Source: Lentisphaerae bacterium RIFOXYA12_64_32
GTDB lineage: Bacteria > Verrucomicrobiota > Lentisphaeria > Oligosphaerales > YB12-FULL-65-16
Length of the DNA stretch: 49,471 nt
Direction: 5' to 3'
Assembly (NCBI GenBank): GCA_001803235.1
Contig: MHBL01000379.1
Location: 1-49,471, forward strand
Part shown: piece by piece, positions 33,508 to 42,050 of the stretch
Layout of the letters: each line of letters begins with the position of its first letter
Position numbering within the stretch: the stretch's first letter is position 1
The notes under the pieces: generated by a model
Told to the model about the DNA's origin: nothing
What the model saw: only the letters and a program-made list of their open reading frames with translations
Databases searched by the model: none
Translations under genes and position numbers: made by a program

Positions 33508-35598
33508 ATGAACGAACGTCTGACGGCGATGCGGGATGCGGTTCGGGAGAAGCGGCACCGGTCGTTGCGCCAGGCCACGGCGCCGGACGTGCTGCCGGAG
33601 TGCGAGGCGGAGAAGCTGTCCTGGCCACGGCGCGTGGCGCGGTTGCTGCGGCGTCAGTGTGAGGCGGAACGTCCGGTCATTGCGCCGGAGCAGCGGATTC
33701 TGTTTACGCGCACGGTGCCGTCCGTGCCGCCGATTTACGCGTCGGGCGCGTGGGCCGATCTGTTCGCCGGCGGTCGGGCGCACGAGCTCGGTCCGATCAG
33801 CAACATCTGTGCGGACTGGGGCATGGTTCTTTCCCAGGGGCTATTGGGGCGTCGCCAAGTGGCCGAGGCGGCACGGAACCAGTTGCGGGGCGACGCGGAC
33901 GCCGTCGAGTTCCTCGACAGCGCAATCGAGAGCATTGACGCAGTGTTGGGATTGGCGCAGCGCTACGCAGCGGCGGCCGAACATGCTGGGCGTCCGGAGA
34001 TGGCGGCGATGCTGCGTCACGTTCCGGCGCGCCCGCCGCGGACCTTCCACGAGGCGTTGCAGTCGCTGCGGTTGCAGCACGCCGCGGTGTGGCTGTGCGG
34101 CCATTACCACGTGGGCCTGGGTCGGTTTGATCAGTACATGTGGCCGTACCTGGAGACGGACCTGGCCGCCGGGCGGTTCACGCCCGTCGAGGCGGAGGAA
34201 CTGCTGGCCGAGTTTTTCATCTCGTTGAATCGCGACTCGGACCTGTATCCCGGCGTGCAGCAGGGCGACAACGGCCAGTCGTTGATGCTGGGCGGGGTAA
34301 AGCGCGACGGTTCGCCGGCCGCGAACGAACTGACCCGCTTGGCTCTGCGCGCAGCCTGCGACGTCAGCATGATCGATCCGAAGATCAACCTGCGGATCAC
34401 GCCGGACACGGACCTGGACCTGCTCGAACTGGCGGCGCAGTTGACGCGCAAAGGGCTCGGGTTCCCGCAATACTCGAACGACAGCGTCGTGATCCCGGGA
34501 CTCGTGGCGCACGGCTACTCGATCGAGGATGCCCGAGACTACACCGTTGCGGCATGCTGGGAGTACATCATCCCGGGGCAGGGCATGGAGATTGTGAACA
34601 TCGGCGCGGTGTCGTTCCCGTCCGCGGTCAACGAGGCGGTTCTCGAGGGGTTGGCGCAAGGCGCCGATTTTGACGGCATCCTGAGTCGGGTCCGGACGGG
34701 GGTCGAGCGGCAGGTCGAGGCGCGGGTCGCGAGCTACCGTCGCGTAATCCTGCCGCCGGCGCCGTGGTACTCGGTGCTGATGGACGGCTGCCTGGAAACG
34801 GGGAAAGATCTGTCCAATGGTTTGAAATACAACAACTTCGGTATCCACGGCGCGTGTTCGGCGAACGCCGCCGATGCGCTGGCAGCGGCGCAGAGGTTCG
34901 TGTTCGATACGCCGCGTGTCGAGCCGGGGGTCCTGGTGAACGCCCTGATCCGCAACTACGAGGGCTACGAGGAACTGCGCCGGTTGCTGGCCGACGAGGG
35001 ACCGAAAGTGGGGAATAACGACTCGACGGCCGACGCGTGCCTGGCGCAGTTGTTTGAGTTTCTCGCCGACGCCTGCGATCGGCAAGGGGACAATGGCCGC
35101 GGCGGCCGGGTGCGGCCGGGCAGCGGTTCGGCGATGTACTATGTGTGGCTGGCGCGCGGTCACGACGGCATGGCCGAACCGGTTGTGGGCGCCACGGCGG
35201 ACGGTCGACGCCGCGACGAATTCTTCAGTTCCAGCCTGGCCCCTTCGCCGGGGGCCCGGATTCGCGGACCCCTGAGCGTGCTGCAGACCTATGGCAAACT
35301 CGACTACCGGCGCATCTGCAACGGCGGTCCGATCACCATGGAGTTGTCCGACGCGGTGTTCCGGGACGCGGAATCGATTCGCAAAGTGGCGATGCTGATC
35401 CGTACCTTTGCGCAGTTGGGCTGTCAGCAACTGCAGCTCAACACGCTGAACGCGGACACGCTCCACGACGCGAAGGTTCACCCCGAAAAGCACCGGAATC
35501 TGATCGTCCGCGTCTGGGGCTGGAGCGGTTACTTCTGCGAGTTGGCGCCGGAGTACCAGGACCACGTCATCACGCGCCACATGCACAGTCTGAGTTGA
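33508..35598 (+). CDS. Glycyl-radical enzyme of unassigned substrate (pyruvate formate-lyase family)
   Basis: A 696-residue member of the pyruvate formate-lyase/dehydratase superfamily. The catalytic loop reads VAACWEYIIPG: Cys350 and Glu352 keep the Cys-x-Glu arrangement, but Trp replaces the usual Val/Ile/Thr, and Ala the Gly, of G-C-V-E. The radical loop near the C-terminus reads NLIVRVWGWSGYF; Gly671 aligns with the radical glycine, but the flanking Trp residues break the usual R-V-(S/A/C)-G-Y pattern. The conserved L-K-Y-N-N-F-G segment and the QLQLNTLNADTL stretch are present. The enzyme must be activated by the product of the upstream gene and would be oxygen-sensitive. The substrate cannot be told: known dehydratases, decarboxylases and C-N or C-S lyases have different loops. 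ATG 33508 has GAGG six bases upstream; GTG 33481 is an alternative. Confidence 0.92.
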   Translation: MNERLTAMRDAVREKRHRSLRQATAPDVLPECEAEKLSWPRRVARLLRRQCEAERPVIAPEQRILFTRTVPSVPPIYASGAWADLFAGGRAHELGPISNICADWGMVLSQGLLGRRQVAEAARNQLRGDADAVEFLDSAIESIDAVLGLAQRYAAAAEHAGRPEMAAMLRHVPARPPRTFHEALQSLRLQHAAVWLCGHYHVGLGRFDQYMWPYLETDLAAGRFTPVEAEELLAEFFISLNRDSDLYPGVQQGDNGQSLMLGGVKRDGSPAANELTRLALRAACDVSMIDPKINLRITPDTDLDLLELAAQLTRKGLGFPQYSNDSVVIPGLVAHGYSIEDARDYTVAACWEYIIPGQGMEIVNIGAVSFPSAVNEAVLEGLAQGADFDGILSRVRTGVERQVEARVASYRRVILPPAPWYSVLMDGCLETGKDLSNGLKYNNFGIHGACSANAADALAAAQRFVFDTPRVEPGVLVNALIRNYEGYEELRRLLADEGPKVGNNDSTADACLAQLFEFLADACDRQGDNGRGGRVRPGSGSAMYYVWLARGHDGMAEPVVGATADGRRRDEFFSSSLAPSPGARIRGPLSVLQTYGKLDYRRICNGGPITMELSDAVFRDAESIRKVAMLIRTFAQLGCQQLQLNTLNADTLHDAKVHPEKHRNLIVRVWGWSGYFCELAPEYQDHVITRHMHSLS

Positions 35599-35644
35599 GG
35601 GTGAGCGGGTCGAGGGTCGAGGGGGAAGTGCCCGGGCATGACAC

Positions 35645-36754
35645 ATGAGGGTGGTTGTGTCTGACGCGGATCGCATTCATGTCGATGTTCTGTCCCTGAC
35701 GTGGGACGAGGCGCTGCTGTCGTTTCGCCTGCCGGATTTCTCGAAGGTGCGAGTGCGCGCGCTTCGCCCCGACCCGCGCCCGCTGGCGGAAACCACGCAG
35801 CAGAACGCGGTAGGGCGCATCCAACTGGCCGGGTTGCAGCCCGGCACGGAGCAGGTGGTTTGCGTCGAGTGGGACGGGGGCCAGCGTGACCTGACGTTCT
35901 CGACACTGCCGGCGCCGCAGGGGCCGTGCCGCGGGGCATACCTTGTCTTCGGCGATCCGCATGTTGCTCTGGAGACCGAGAACAGGAAAGGCCGGCTTTT
36001 CGTGGAAGGTCCGTCAATCCTTGCCGAGGTGGTGGAAATGGCGAACACGGCGGCGGTGGACGCCGTGCTGATCGCCGGAGACATCACGAACAGTGGCACG
36101 CCACAGGAGTGTGTTCTGGCCCGCAACATCCTCGCGGACCTGAAGTGTCCTTGGCTCTGTGTTCCGGGCGACCACGACCGAGCGTTGCTGCGGAGCGGCA
36201 TGTGGGCCGACACGTTCGGACCTGTGCCGTGGCGGCGCGATGTGGGACCGTTCCGTTTCCTCGGCGTGGACACATCCGGAGAACGGCTAGGTGCGGAGGG
36301 TGTGGCGTGGCTGCGGGACGGGTTGGCGGGCGAACCGCGCCGTCGCACGGTCGTCCTCTCACACCTGCAATTGTGGCCGGACGAGTACATCAGGTCTGTC
36401 AAGAACAAGGTGGTGAAGGACGTCGAGGAATGCCGCGCGGCATTGAGCGCGGCGTTCGATGCCTCGGTGCTGGTGTATGCGGGGCACCAGAACGTGGCGT
36501 CGCGGGTGGGCGTCGGTCGCGGTGCGCAGGTGAACGTGCCCATGCCGGTGCAGTTTCCCTGTGGCGTGCTGTGGGCACGGGAGTACGCGAATGGGCTCTA
36601 CCACACCTATCGGCCGATCCGCAGCGAGGCGCTCTGCGCGCGGTCGCGGGGGGATGGCGAGCGCGCCGTGGAATGTTTCCAGGAGCCGCAGTGGCGTGGC
36701 ACGTACCGCCTGGGCGCCGGGCCGGACCAGTGGAACTTCGTGTTCACACCGTAG
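35645..36754 (+). CDS. Metallophosphoesterase with N-terminal fibronectin-like domain
   Basis: A 369-residue protein. Residues ~1-95 look like a small beta-sandwich (VDVLSLTWDEALLSFRLPD ... GLQPGTEQVVCVEW), as in fibronectin III. Residues ~98-330 carry the calcineurin-type metal site: GDPH (D, H), GDITN (D, N), PGDHDR (variant of G-N-H-D), SHLQ (H) and AGHQN (G-H). No signal peptide is evident. These enzymes cleave phosphomonoesters or diesters; substrate is unknown. It lies 46 bases after the glycyl-radical enzyme and is probably co-transcribed with it, which hints at a phosphorylated product or intermediate. Confidence 0.88.
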   Translation: MRVVVSDADRIHVDVLSLTWDEALLSFRLPDFSKVRVRALRPDPRPLAETTQQNAVGRIQLAGLQPGTEQVVCVEWDGGQRDLTFSTLPAPQGPCRGAYLVFGDPHVALETENRKGRLFVEGPSILAEVVEMANTAAVDAVLIAGDITNSGTPQECVLARNILADLKCPWLCVPGDHDRALLRSGMWADTFGPVPWRRDVGPFRFLGVDTSGERLGAEGVAWLRDGLAGEPRRRTVVLSHLQLWPDEYIRSVKNKVVKDVEECRAALSAAFDASVLVYAGHQNVASRVGVGRGAQVNVPMPVQFPCGVLWAREYANGLYHTYRPIRSEALCARSRGDGERAVECFQEPQWRGTYRLGAGPDQWNFVFTP

Positions 36755-36779
36755 CCGGGGGACGTCCGGAGGGCCTCTG

Positions 36780-36881
36780 ATGAAACGGACGAAACGGACC
36801 CAACAGACTAAACGGACAGGTGCGAAGGACCGTACCCGCCGCCGTGTCCATCCCCTGAACCCTGAACCCCATTCCCCCCCC
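36780..36881 (+). promoter_or_regulatory. Repeat leader with C8 tract directly before the isomerase-like gene's ATG
   Basis: The spacer holds repeated AAACGGAC units (about 36782-36818), then CCCTGAACCCTGAACCCC and eight C directly abutting ATG 36882. There is no Shine-Dalgarno sequence. The same arrangement (CTGAAACC-type repeats plus C8 next to ATG) precedes cusA on the other strand. Confidence 0.6.
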
Positions 36882-37676
36882 ATGGACATCTGCATCAGCA
36901 CCACGATATTCGGTAAGGAGCGGGAGAGCGGCGTAAGCCTTCCGGCGTTGCTGGAGCGGTTGTGCGCGGCTGAATTCCGGTGGCTGGAGGTGTCCCGGAA
37001 ACACTTGGATTCGGACCTTGGTGAGATCGCGGCATCGGGGCTGCGTGTCTGGTCGGTGCACGGGGAGTTGTCGTCCCATGTCGTGGGGGGGGATACGGCT
37101 GCGGCGGAGAAGGCGGTGGCGACCGAATTGGCGCGGATGGATCGGGCGGCGCAGTTTGCGCCGTGTCCGTATGTCATCCACTATCTGAACCGCTCGAATG
37201 ACCCGGTGGTGGGGACGCGGTTTCGTGCTGCGGTCGAGGCCTTGGCGGTTGGGGCACAGCGGTGCGGGTTGGTCCTGGCGGTGGAGACGGTGCCGTTCAA
37301 GCCGGACGTGGATGCGCGGTATGCGGACTCGACGGAAGTCGCGCGGTTCGTCCGCGATCTGGGCGTCCCGCACGTCGGGGTTTGCGTGGACCTGAACCAC
37401 TCGAACCTGCGCGAACGGCTGGCGGATGTGGCCGTGAACTGCCGCGGGTTGGTGGCCAACATCCACGTGTCCGACAACCGGGGCGCGCGCGAGGAGCATC
37501 TGCCGCCGGGCGAGGGCGTGATCGATTTCGTGGCAGCGCTGCGGGCGTTGCGCGAGGCGGGGTACGGCGGGCCGCTGAACCTCGAGTGTCACCTGTCGGG
37601 GCCGCCGACCGTGGCGACGCTGACGACGTTGCGGCAGGGGGCGGAAGCGCTGGTGCGGTCGGTCGGGGAACCGTAG
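36882..37676 (+). CDS. Xylose-isomerase-like TIM-barrel protein
   Basis: A 264-residue sugar-phosphate isomerase/epimerase superfamily protein. The barrel strands are visible (DICISTTIF, WLEVSRK, VWSVHGEL, YVIHYLN, LVLAVETVPF, VGVCVDLNHS, VANIHVSDNRG, LNLECH), with metal-site candidates in AVETVP (Glu), CVDLNHS (Asp/His), IHVSDN (His) and LECH (Glu). Length fits the family. Members isomerise or epimerise sugars, inositols and similar molecules, often with a divalent metal. An in-frame ATG at 36780 would add a low-complexity Arg/Lys/Thr-rich leader encoded by repeats and is not used. It is the last gene of the glycyl-radical cluster. Confidence 0.87.
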   Translation: MDICISTTIFGKERESGVSLPALLERLCAAEFRWLEVSRKHLDSDLGEIAASGLRVWSVHGELSSHVVGGDTAAAEKAVATELARMDRAAQFAPCPYVIHYLNRSNDPVVGTRFRAAVEALAVGAQRCGLVLAVETVPFKPDVDARYADSTEVARFVRDLGVPHVGVCVDLNHSNLRERLADVAVNCRGLVANIHVSDNRGAREEHLPPGEGVIDFVAALRALREAGYGGPLNLECHLSGPPTVATLTTLRQGAEALVRSVGEP

Positions 37677-37702
37677 TCGGGTGTCGGCGTCGTGACATGC
37701 CC

Positions 37703-37823
37703 GTTCGTCGTGTGCTCGCAGTGCGCAGAACGGCAGTGGCGCGCCAAGAGCATACGTGACGTGGCGCGGGGGATGGTGTCTTGCCCGGCGGGTGGGCGCC
37801 GGGCATGCGACACCACTACGAGC
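37703..37823 (+). repeat. Inverted-repeat element family F, copy 1
   Basis: A 121-bp element whose ends, GTTCGTCGTGTGCTCGCAG and the inverse complement of TGCGACACCACTACGAGC, pair with a few mismatches. The core GGGGATGGTGTCTTGCCCGG is shared with 40633-40764. It lies between convergent genes and may act as a two-way terminator. Confidence 0.78.
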
Positions 37824-37870
37824 GGGGATGCGACGGGTTGCTACCACGGCAGGGGCCGGTTCGTGGGGTG

Positions 37871-39091
37871 CTACCTGGCGGCGGGCGCTTCGACGAGTTC
37901 GCCGGGGGCCGGGGGCGTCGTGGTGTCGAGGTACGAGCCTTCGCCGTACACGGACGTCTGGCCTGACGGGCGGCGCTTCTCGAACAGGATGCGGCCGAGC
38001 TTGCACTGCGCCGGTTGCAGTTGGAGGACGGCCCGCTTGTAGCCGTACCCTTCGTAGCCGGGGAAGAACTCGACGGAAACGCGCTTGCCAGGTTCGGCGG
38101 TCGGCACCGGGATCGGTTGCATGGCCTTGGGAGGGGGCGTCTTCTCGGCCCCACCGACGGTTGCTGCCGTCACGGTAGGGTGCTCGCCGGTGACGTCGAG
38201 GACCTCGAAGGAGATCGTGTACCAGCCGGCAATGACGGGCACTCGGGTCTGGCCAGGCGCCGGGTCGGGTTGCCAGAGGTTCTCGATGCGGACTCCGCAC
38301 CCGGGTTGGGGGGCGGGCGTTGCGGCCGGATCGGTAACGGCCAGGGCGGCAATGATGCTGTCCGAGAGAATCTTCGCCAGTACACGGTAGCCGTCTGAGG
38401 TGGGGTGCAACTGGATCATGGGTTCCCAGCCGTCGATCTTCCGGATCGGCTGTTCGTACTCGACCCAGACGACGTTCTGCTGGCCCAGTTTCCCCTTCAT
38501 TCTCTCGCGCAGTTTGACGTTGGTTGCCGAGTTGGTCCGGTCGCGCAGCGGGTTGTCGGTGTGGCAGGGCAGAATACTGCCCAGGAACACCTTCTTGACA
38601 CTGGGTTTGGCCAGCAGTCCCATGACGATCTGCTCGACTCGGTCGGCGGTGCCTGTGGTGTGCTTGTCGATGGCGGCCTCGTCCTTGAGGTTGTTGTCGT
38701 TGGTGCCGATGAGCAGCGAGTAATAGGGGCAGTCCGGGATGTCCGCCAGGCGTTTCAGGACTTGGGAGGTGCTGTTGCCGCCTTCGCCGGCGTGGCTGTA
38801 GCCGAGTTTGGCGGAGTGCGTGCCGACAAAGGCCAGGCGCGGGAGGATGGCCAGGAGGTGTTGCCGCCAGGTGTCGCCTTCCTGCGCCCAGGTGATGCTG
38901 TCGCCGATCATGCAGAGCGGGACCTGTGGCGGAACGGTGGCACTGGCGACGGCGGCTGGTTGTTCCGCGGGCGGCGCCGCCGGCTGCTGTGCCGGAACGC
39001 AGCAACTGAAGAGGGCCGCGAACAGAATCGTGATCGGCGTTTGACGTTTTCGACGCGGAGCCAGTGCCTGGGGGCGGTTCAACGTGGACAC
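37871..39091 (-). CDS. SGNH/GDSL-type hydrolase lipoprotein
   Basis: A 406-residue lipoprotein: signal peptide with lipobox LFSC at Cys30 (ITILFAALFSC). Residues ~55-250 are the SGNH fold with Ser65 in MIGDSITW, a Gly in GEGGNST, Asn131 in IGTNDN and His229 in QLHPTSDGY, the full set of blocks. The C-terminal ~150 residues are a beta-rich accessory domain (AGWYTISFEVLDVTGEHPTV...), perhaps carbohydrate-binding. It would be an esterase, for example removing acetyl groups from glycans at the cell surface. GTG start with AGGAG 9-10 bases upstream. It is convergent with the glycyl-radical cluster. Confidence 0.9.
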   Translation of the reverse strand: MSTLNRPQALAPRRKRQTPITILFAALFSCCVPAQQPAAPPAEQPAAVASATVPPQVPLCMIGDSITWAQEGDTWRQHLLAILPRLAFVGTHSAKLGYSHAGEGGNSTSQVLKRLADIPDCPYYSLLIGTNDNNLKDEAAIDKHTTGTADRVEQIVMGLLAKPSVKKVFLGSILPCHTDNPLRDRTNSATNVKLRERMKGKLGQQNVVWVEYEQPIRKIDGWEPMIQLHPTSDGYRVLAKILSDSIIAALAVTDPAATPAPQPGCGVRIENLWQPDPAPGQTRVPVIAGWYTISFEVLDVTGEHPTVTAATVGGAEKTPPPKAMQPIPVPTAEPGKRVSVEFFPGYEGYGYKRAVLQLQPAQCKLGRILFEKRRPSGQTSVYGEGSYLDTTTPPAPGELVEAPAAR

Positions 39092-39312
39092 GCGATTCGT
39101 CTCCTGTGGTGTGACGTACTCGGAAGGGCAGAGTGCCTCTTGATGGGTAGCACATTACGGTGCCGGTCGTGACGTGTCAAGCGGCGCCATCACAGTGTGG
39201 TGGAGCCTTGAAGCGTCAGTGGCGGTTGTATTTGCCGGCGCACGGGGGTAAGCTTGCCGGGGGAGGCAGGCGAAGGTGGGAAAAAGCGCGGTGTGAATGG
39301 AGGCTGGTGCGG

Positions 39313-40329
39313 GTGGCGGCAATCTACGAGTCGAACGAGTTGGAACCGCGGCTGAACCTCGCGATCGAGGAGGCCTTGTTCCGAGGCTGCGGGGACGGCG
39401 CGGTGCGGCCGGTACTGCTGTTCTACCGCAACCGTCCTTCGGTCATCATTGGTCGGAACCAGAATCCGTGGACGGAGTGTGACCTGGGGTGGCTGGCGCA
39501 GAACCGAGTCCGGCTGTGCCGGCGCGTGTCCGGCGGCGGCGCCGTGTACCATGACCCGGGCAACCTGAACATCAGTTTCATCGGGGTGCGGGATCTCGCC
39601 GAGCGGGAGCGTTACCTGGGGATCGTGGTCGAGGCGTTGCGGGGGCTGGGGATTGCCGCCCGGTTGTGCCCGCGACACGCGATCCGCGTGGGGGAACGCA
39701 AAGTGGCGGGCAGTGCGTTTGCCGTGGCCGGGCGCTGCGCGCTGGTGCACGCCTGTGTCCTCGTGGAGTCGGACTTGGGCCGGTTGGTGCGCGCGCTGCA
39801 GCCAGCAGAGGCGGACATCGACGGCCGACTGGTCCCGTCGGTCTCGGCTGAGGTGGCGAACCTGGTCGAGTTCCGGCCCGGACTGGCCATGGACGACGTG
39901 AAAGCAGCCGTGGTCGCGGCGTTTTCCAAGGCCATGGCTGCGGACGGGATTCCGTGCCCATCGAGCCCGGTTTGTCGACCTGAGAGCATCTCCACGACGA
40001 CGTATCTGAAACAGTACCGCGACTGGGACTGGACGTTTGGCCACACGCCGGAGTTCACGCACGCGGTCGATGTTCCGTGTGAGGGGGATGCGTTCCGTGT
40101 GGCGCTCGCCGTGCGCAAGGCGCGGGTCGTTGATGTGCGAGGGGACGCCTGTGGCAGTGCGGCGGCGGCGGCAGGATTCCTGCGCGAGACGTTGCACGGG
40201 CTGCGCTACGACGGGCCGGAACTGGAGGCGGCCCTGGTCCGGGCCGCCGCGGGCTCTGCCTGCGTGGCGCACCTGGCACACCTGCTTGGCACCCGGATTC
40301 CGGCCACCGACTGGGTCTGTGCGGAGTGA
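39313..40329 (+). CDS. lplA: Lipoate-protein ligase A
   Basis: A 338-residue protein that would attach lipoate, via lipoyl-AMP, to lipoyl domains of dehydrogenases or GcvH in the cytoplasm. It has GRNQNPW, the hallmark RRVSGGGAVYHDPGNLNISF (residues 70-89) and the catalytic lysine Lys130 in GERKVAGSAF. The C-terminal part (CEGDAFRVALAVRKARVVDV...) is the accessory domain of the bacterial LplA type. I chose GTG 39313 because GGAGG is 9 bases upstream; the frame starting 39160 has no homology before that. No lipoylated protein gene is in the window. Confidence 0.93.
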   Translation: MAAIYESNELEPRLNLAIEEALFRGCGDGAVRPVLLFYRNRPSVIIGRNQNPWTECDLGWLAQNRVRLCRRVSGGGAVYHDPGNLNISFIGVRDLAERERYLGIVVEALRGLGIAARLCPRHAIRVGERKVAGSAFAVAGRCALVHACVLVESDLGRLVRALQPAEADIDGRLVPSVSAEVANLVEFRPGLAMDDVKAAVVAAFSKAMAADGIPCPSSPVCRPESISTTTYLKQYRDWDWTFGHTPEFTHAVDVPCEGDAFRVALAVRKARVVDVRGDACGSAAAAAGFLRETLHGLRYDGPELEAALVRAAAGSACVAHLAHLLGTRIPATDWVCAE

Positions 40330-40400
40330 CGCGGTGCAGTCCAGGCCCTCCCAAGACGCGCAACCTGACCTGCCGCAGAAGTTGGGGCGGCGCTACAGCC

Positions 40401-40534
40401 CTATGGAGCGCGGTGGCAATCCCGCCGCGGGCGGGGCGACACCGCTTTGGCTGAGATGTGTTGCCCGTGCGGCGTGCCTCAGCCAAAGCGGCGGCGCCGG
40501 GCGCGGTCACGCCCTCTGCCGCCGCGCTCCATAG
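40401..40534. repeat. 134-bp long hairpin element, family G
   Basis: Ends CTATGGAGCGCGGTGGCA and TGCCGCCGCGCTCCATAG pair at 17 of 18 positions; inside, CCGCTTTGGCTGAG (40442-40455) pairs perfectly with CTCAGCCAAAGCGG (40478-40491). No coding. It is downstream of lplA and could terminate it, or be a REP/MITE-type repeat. Confidence 0.82.
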
Positions 40535-40632
40535 TGCGTCGCAGGTGCGCTGGGCGTGGGAGTTCAACTTTGCGACCTGCGCGGGTGAATCCTGAGAGAG
40601 AAAGGACCCGCCATGGACGCCAGGATACGCCT

Positions 40633-40764
40633 GTTCGTAGTGGGCTCGCAGGGCGCGGAACGAAGTGGAGCGCCAAGAGCCCATCTGGCGTGTTGCGGCG
40701 GTGCGGCGTGGGGATGGTGTCTTGCCCGGCGGACAACCGCCGGGACTGCGACACCACTACGAGC
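40633..40764 (+). repeat. Inverted-repeat element family F, copy 2
   Basis: A 132-bp relative of 37703-37823 in the same orientation: left GTTCGTAGTGGGCTCGCAG, right TGCGACACCACTACGAGC, shared core GGGGATGGTGTCTTGCCCGG and a CCGGCGG/CCGCCGG stem. Like the first copy it lies between convergent genes. Confidence 0.78.
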
Positions 40765-40833
40765 GGGGCCGTGGGCGGATTTATCCGCACAGGTCGTCGT
40801 ATTTCGGAGTGCCGCATCCCGCGTGCCCCAAGC

Positions 40834-40858
40834 CAGCCCGCGAGACGCGGGCGCTCCA
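40834..40858. repeat. 25-bp REP-like palindrome, identical to 8466-8490
   Basis: It contains GCCCGCG-AGA-CGCGGGC followed by GCTCCA. The identical block at 8466-8490 is also in a convergent spacer. Apart from the listed repeats, nothing is seen between 40330 and 40937. Confidence 0.75.
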
Positions 40859-40937
40859 AAGAGCCGCCTCACGGGGGCCGACCCCCTGGTCTTGGGGGGC
40901 ATTCGGGGCTGGGGTTTCACCGACGTCGGCGGTGCGG

Positions 40938-41858
40938 TCAGGCGAGTCGCGACGTCTCGGTCGCGATGGTGGACGGATGGGCGTCGGGCAACTGCGGTTC
41001 GATGTGGACCGTGGTCTCTGCCTGGGTCTTGGCGCGGATGGCGTCTTCGATCTGGGTCGCAATCTGGTGCGCCTGCTGCACGGTCATGTCGGCGGGGACT
41101 CGCGCATGGACGGTGATCTCGGTATGATCGCCGTACCGGTGGACATGCAGGTGATGCATGCTGGTGTATCCCAGCGGCATGTTCACCGTCGCAACGGCGG
41201 CTTGGATTTCACTGATCAGGTCACTGCTGGGGGATTCGCCCAGCAGCAGGCTCGCGGAGGACTTGAGGGTCTCGTAGGCGGCGTGGAGGATCAGCAGCGA
41301 CACGCCGATCCCGAGGAGACCGTCCATCCACCACAGGCGTGTTCCGGCGAGGGCGCCGATCACGATGAGCAGTGAGGCGATGGCATCGCTGCGATGGTGC
41401 CAGGCGTCGGCGATCAGGGAGGTGCACCCGGTCTTGCGCCCGGCCCAGAACGAGAATCGGGTGAGGGCTTCCTTGACGACAAACGAGATCAGGAACACGA
41501 TGATGCAGAACAGGGAGAACTTCACCGACTGACGGTTCACAAGGCGAAGGACCGAGTCCTTGAAGAAGCTCACGCCCACGACGCCCAGCAGGGTGCCGAT
41601 GATGACGGACGCGATGGCTTCGGCGCGGCCGTGCCCGAACGTGTGATTGTCGTCCGCCGGTCGCCCGGAGATCCAGAAACCGAAGAGCACAACAAGGGAG
41701 GTCACCGAGTCGGCCAGCGTGTGCCATGCGTCGGCGATCATGGAGATCGAACCCACCGTCGCGCCGGCATAGAACTTCAGGCAGAACAAGAAGGTATTGA
41801 GGACGACGGAAGCCCCGCCCTCCATGTACCCCAACTTCTTCTTCTCGCTGAAGTCCAT
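40938..41858 (-). CDS. Cation diffusion facilitator (CDF) metal exporter
   Basis: A 306-residue inner-membrane proton/metal antiporter. Six membrane segments fit the sequence. The transport site has His46 and Asp50 (WHTLAD, TM2) and His154 and Asp158 (HHRSD, TM5); the His/Asp pair in TM2 favours zinc, cobalt or nickel rather than manganese. GHGRAEAIAS after TM2 is conserved. The cytoplasmic C-terminal domain carries HHLHVHRYGDHTEITVHARV, the usual metal-sensing region, and no long His-rich loop. It is read in the same direction as the cus genes but separated from them by repeats. The start has only a weak ribosome site. Confidence 0.94.
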   Translation of the reverse strand: MDFSEKKKLGYMEGGASVVLNTFLFCLKFYAGATVGSISMIADAWHTLADSVTSLVVLFGFWISGRPADDNHTFGHGRAEAIASVIIGTLLGVVGVSFFKDSVLRLVNRQSVKFSLFCIIVFLISFVVKEALTRFSFWAGRKTGCTSLIADAWHHRSDAIASLLIVIGALAGTRLWWMDGLLGIGVSLLILHAAYETLKSSASLLLGESPSSDLISEIQAAVATVNMPLGYTSMHHLHVHRYGDHTEITVHARVPADMTVQQAHQIATQIEDAIRAKTQAETTVHIEPQLPDAHPSTIATETSRLA

Positions 41859-42050
41859 CGTGTGCCTGTTCCGAACCTACGCCGAACGCGAAACACCCCA
41901 TCGGCTATGGTTGCCAAAGACAATAACTCCCGGATGGCCATTCTTCCGCAAAGGATAGATGTGACGCCCCAACAGGTTCCCTGTCTCACGGGAGAAACGC
42001 TGAACTCTAGCCGTCGCTCGGTGGAAAGTCAACCGATCCCGTGGCGTTGC

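Noticed and set aside
33508..35598. Naming the glycyl-radical enzyme as PFL, glycerol dehydratase or choline lyase
   Set aside because: The Cys-Cys pair of PFL and the G-C-V-E loop of the others are both absent, so a specific name would be invention.
33841..35676. 611-codon minus-strand open frame opposite the glycyl-radical enzyme
   Set aside because: Arg/Val/His-rich shadow; the plus strand carries the conserved catalytic and radical loops.
36744..39155. 803-codon minus-strand open frame
   Set aside because: It runs out of frame across the lipoprotein gene and antisense to the isomerase-like gene; both have strong motifs.
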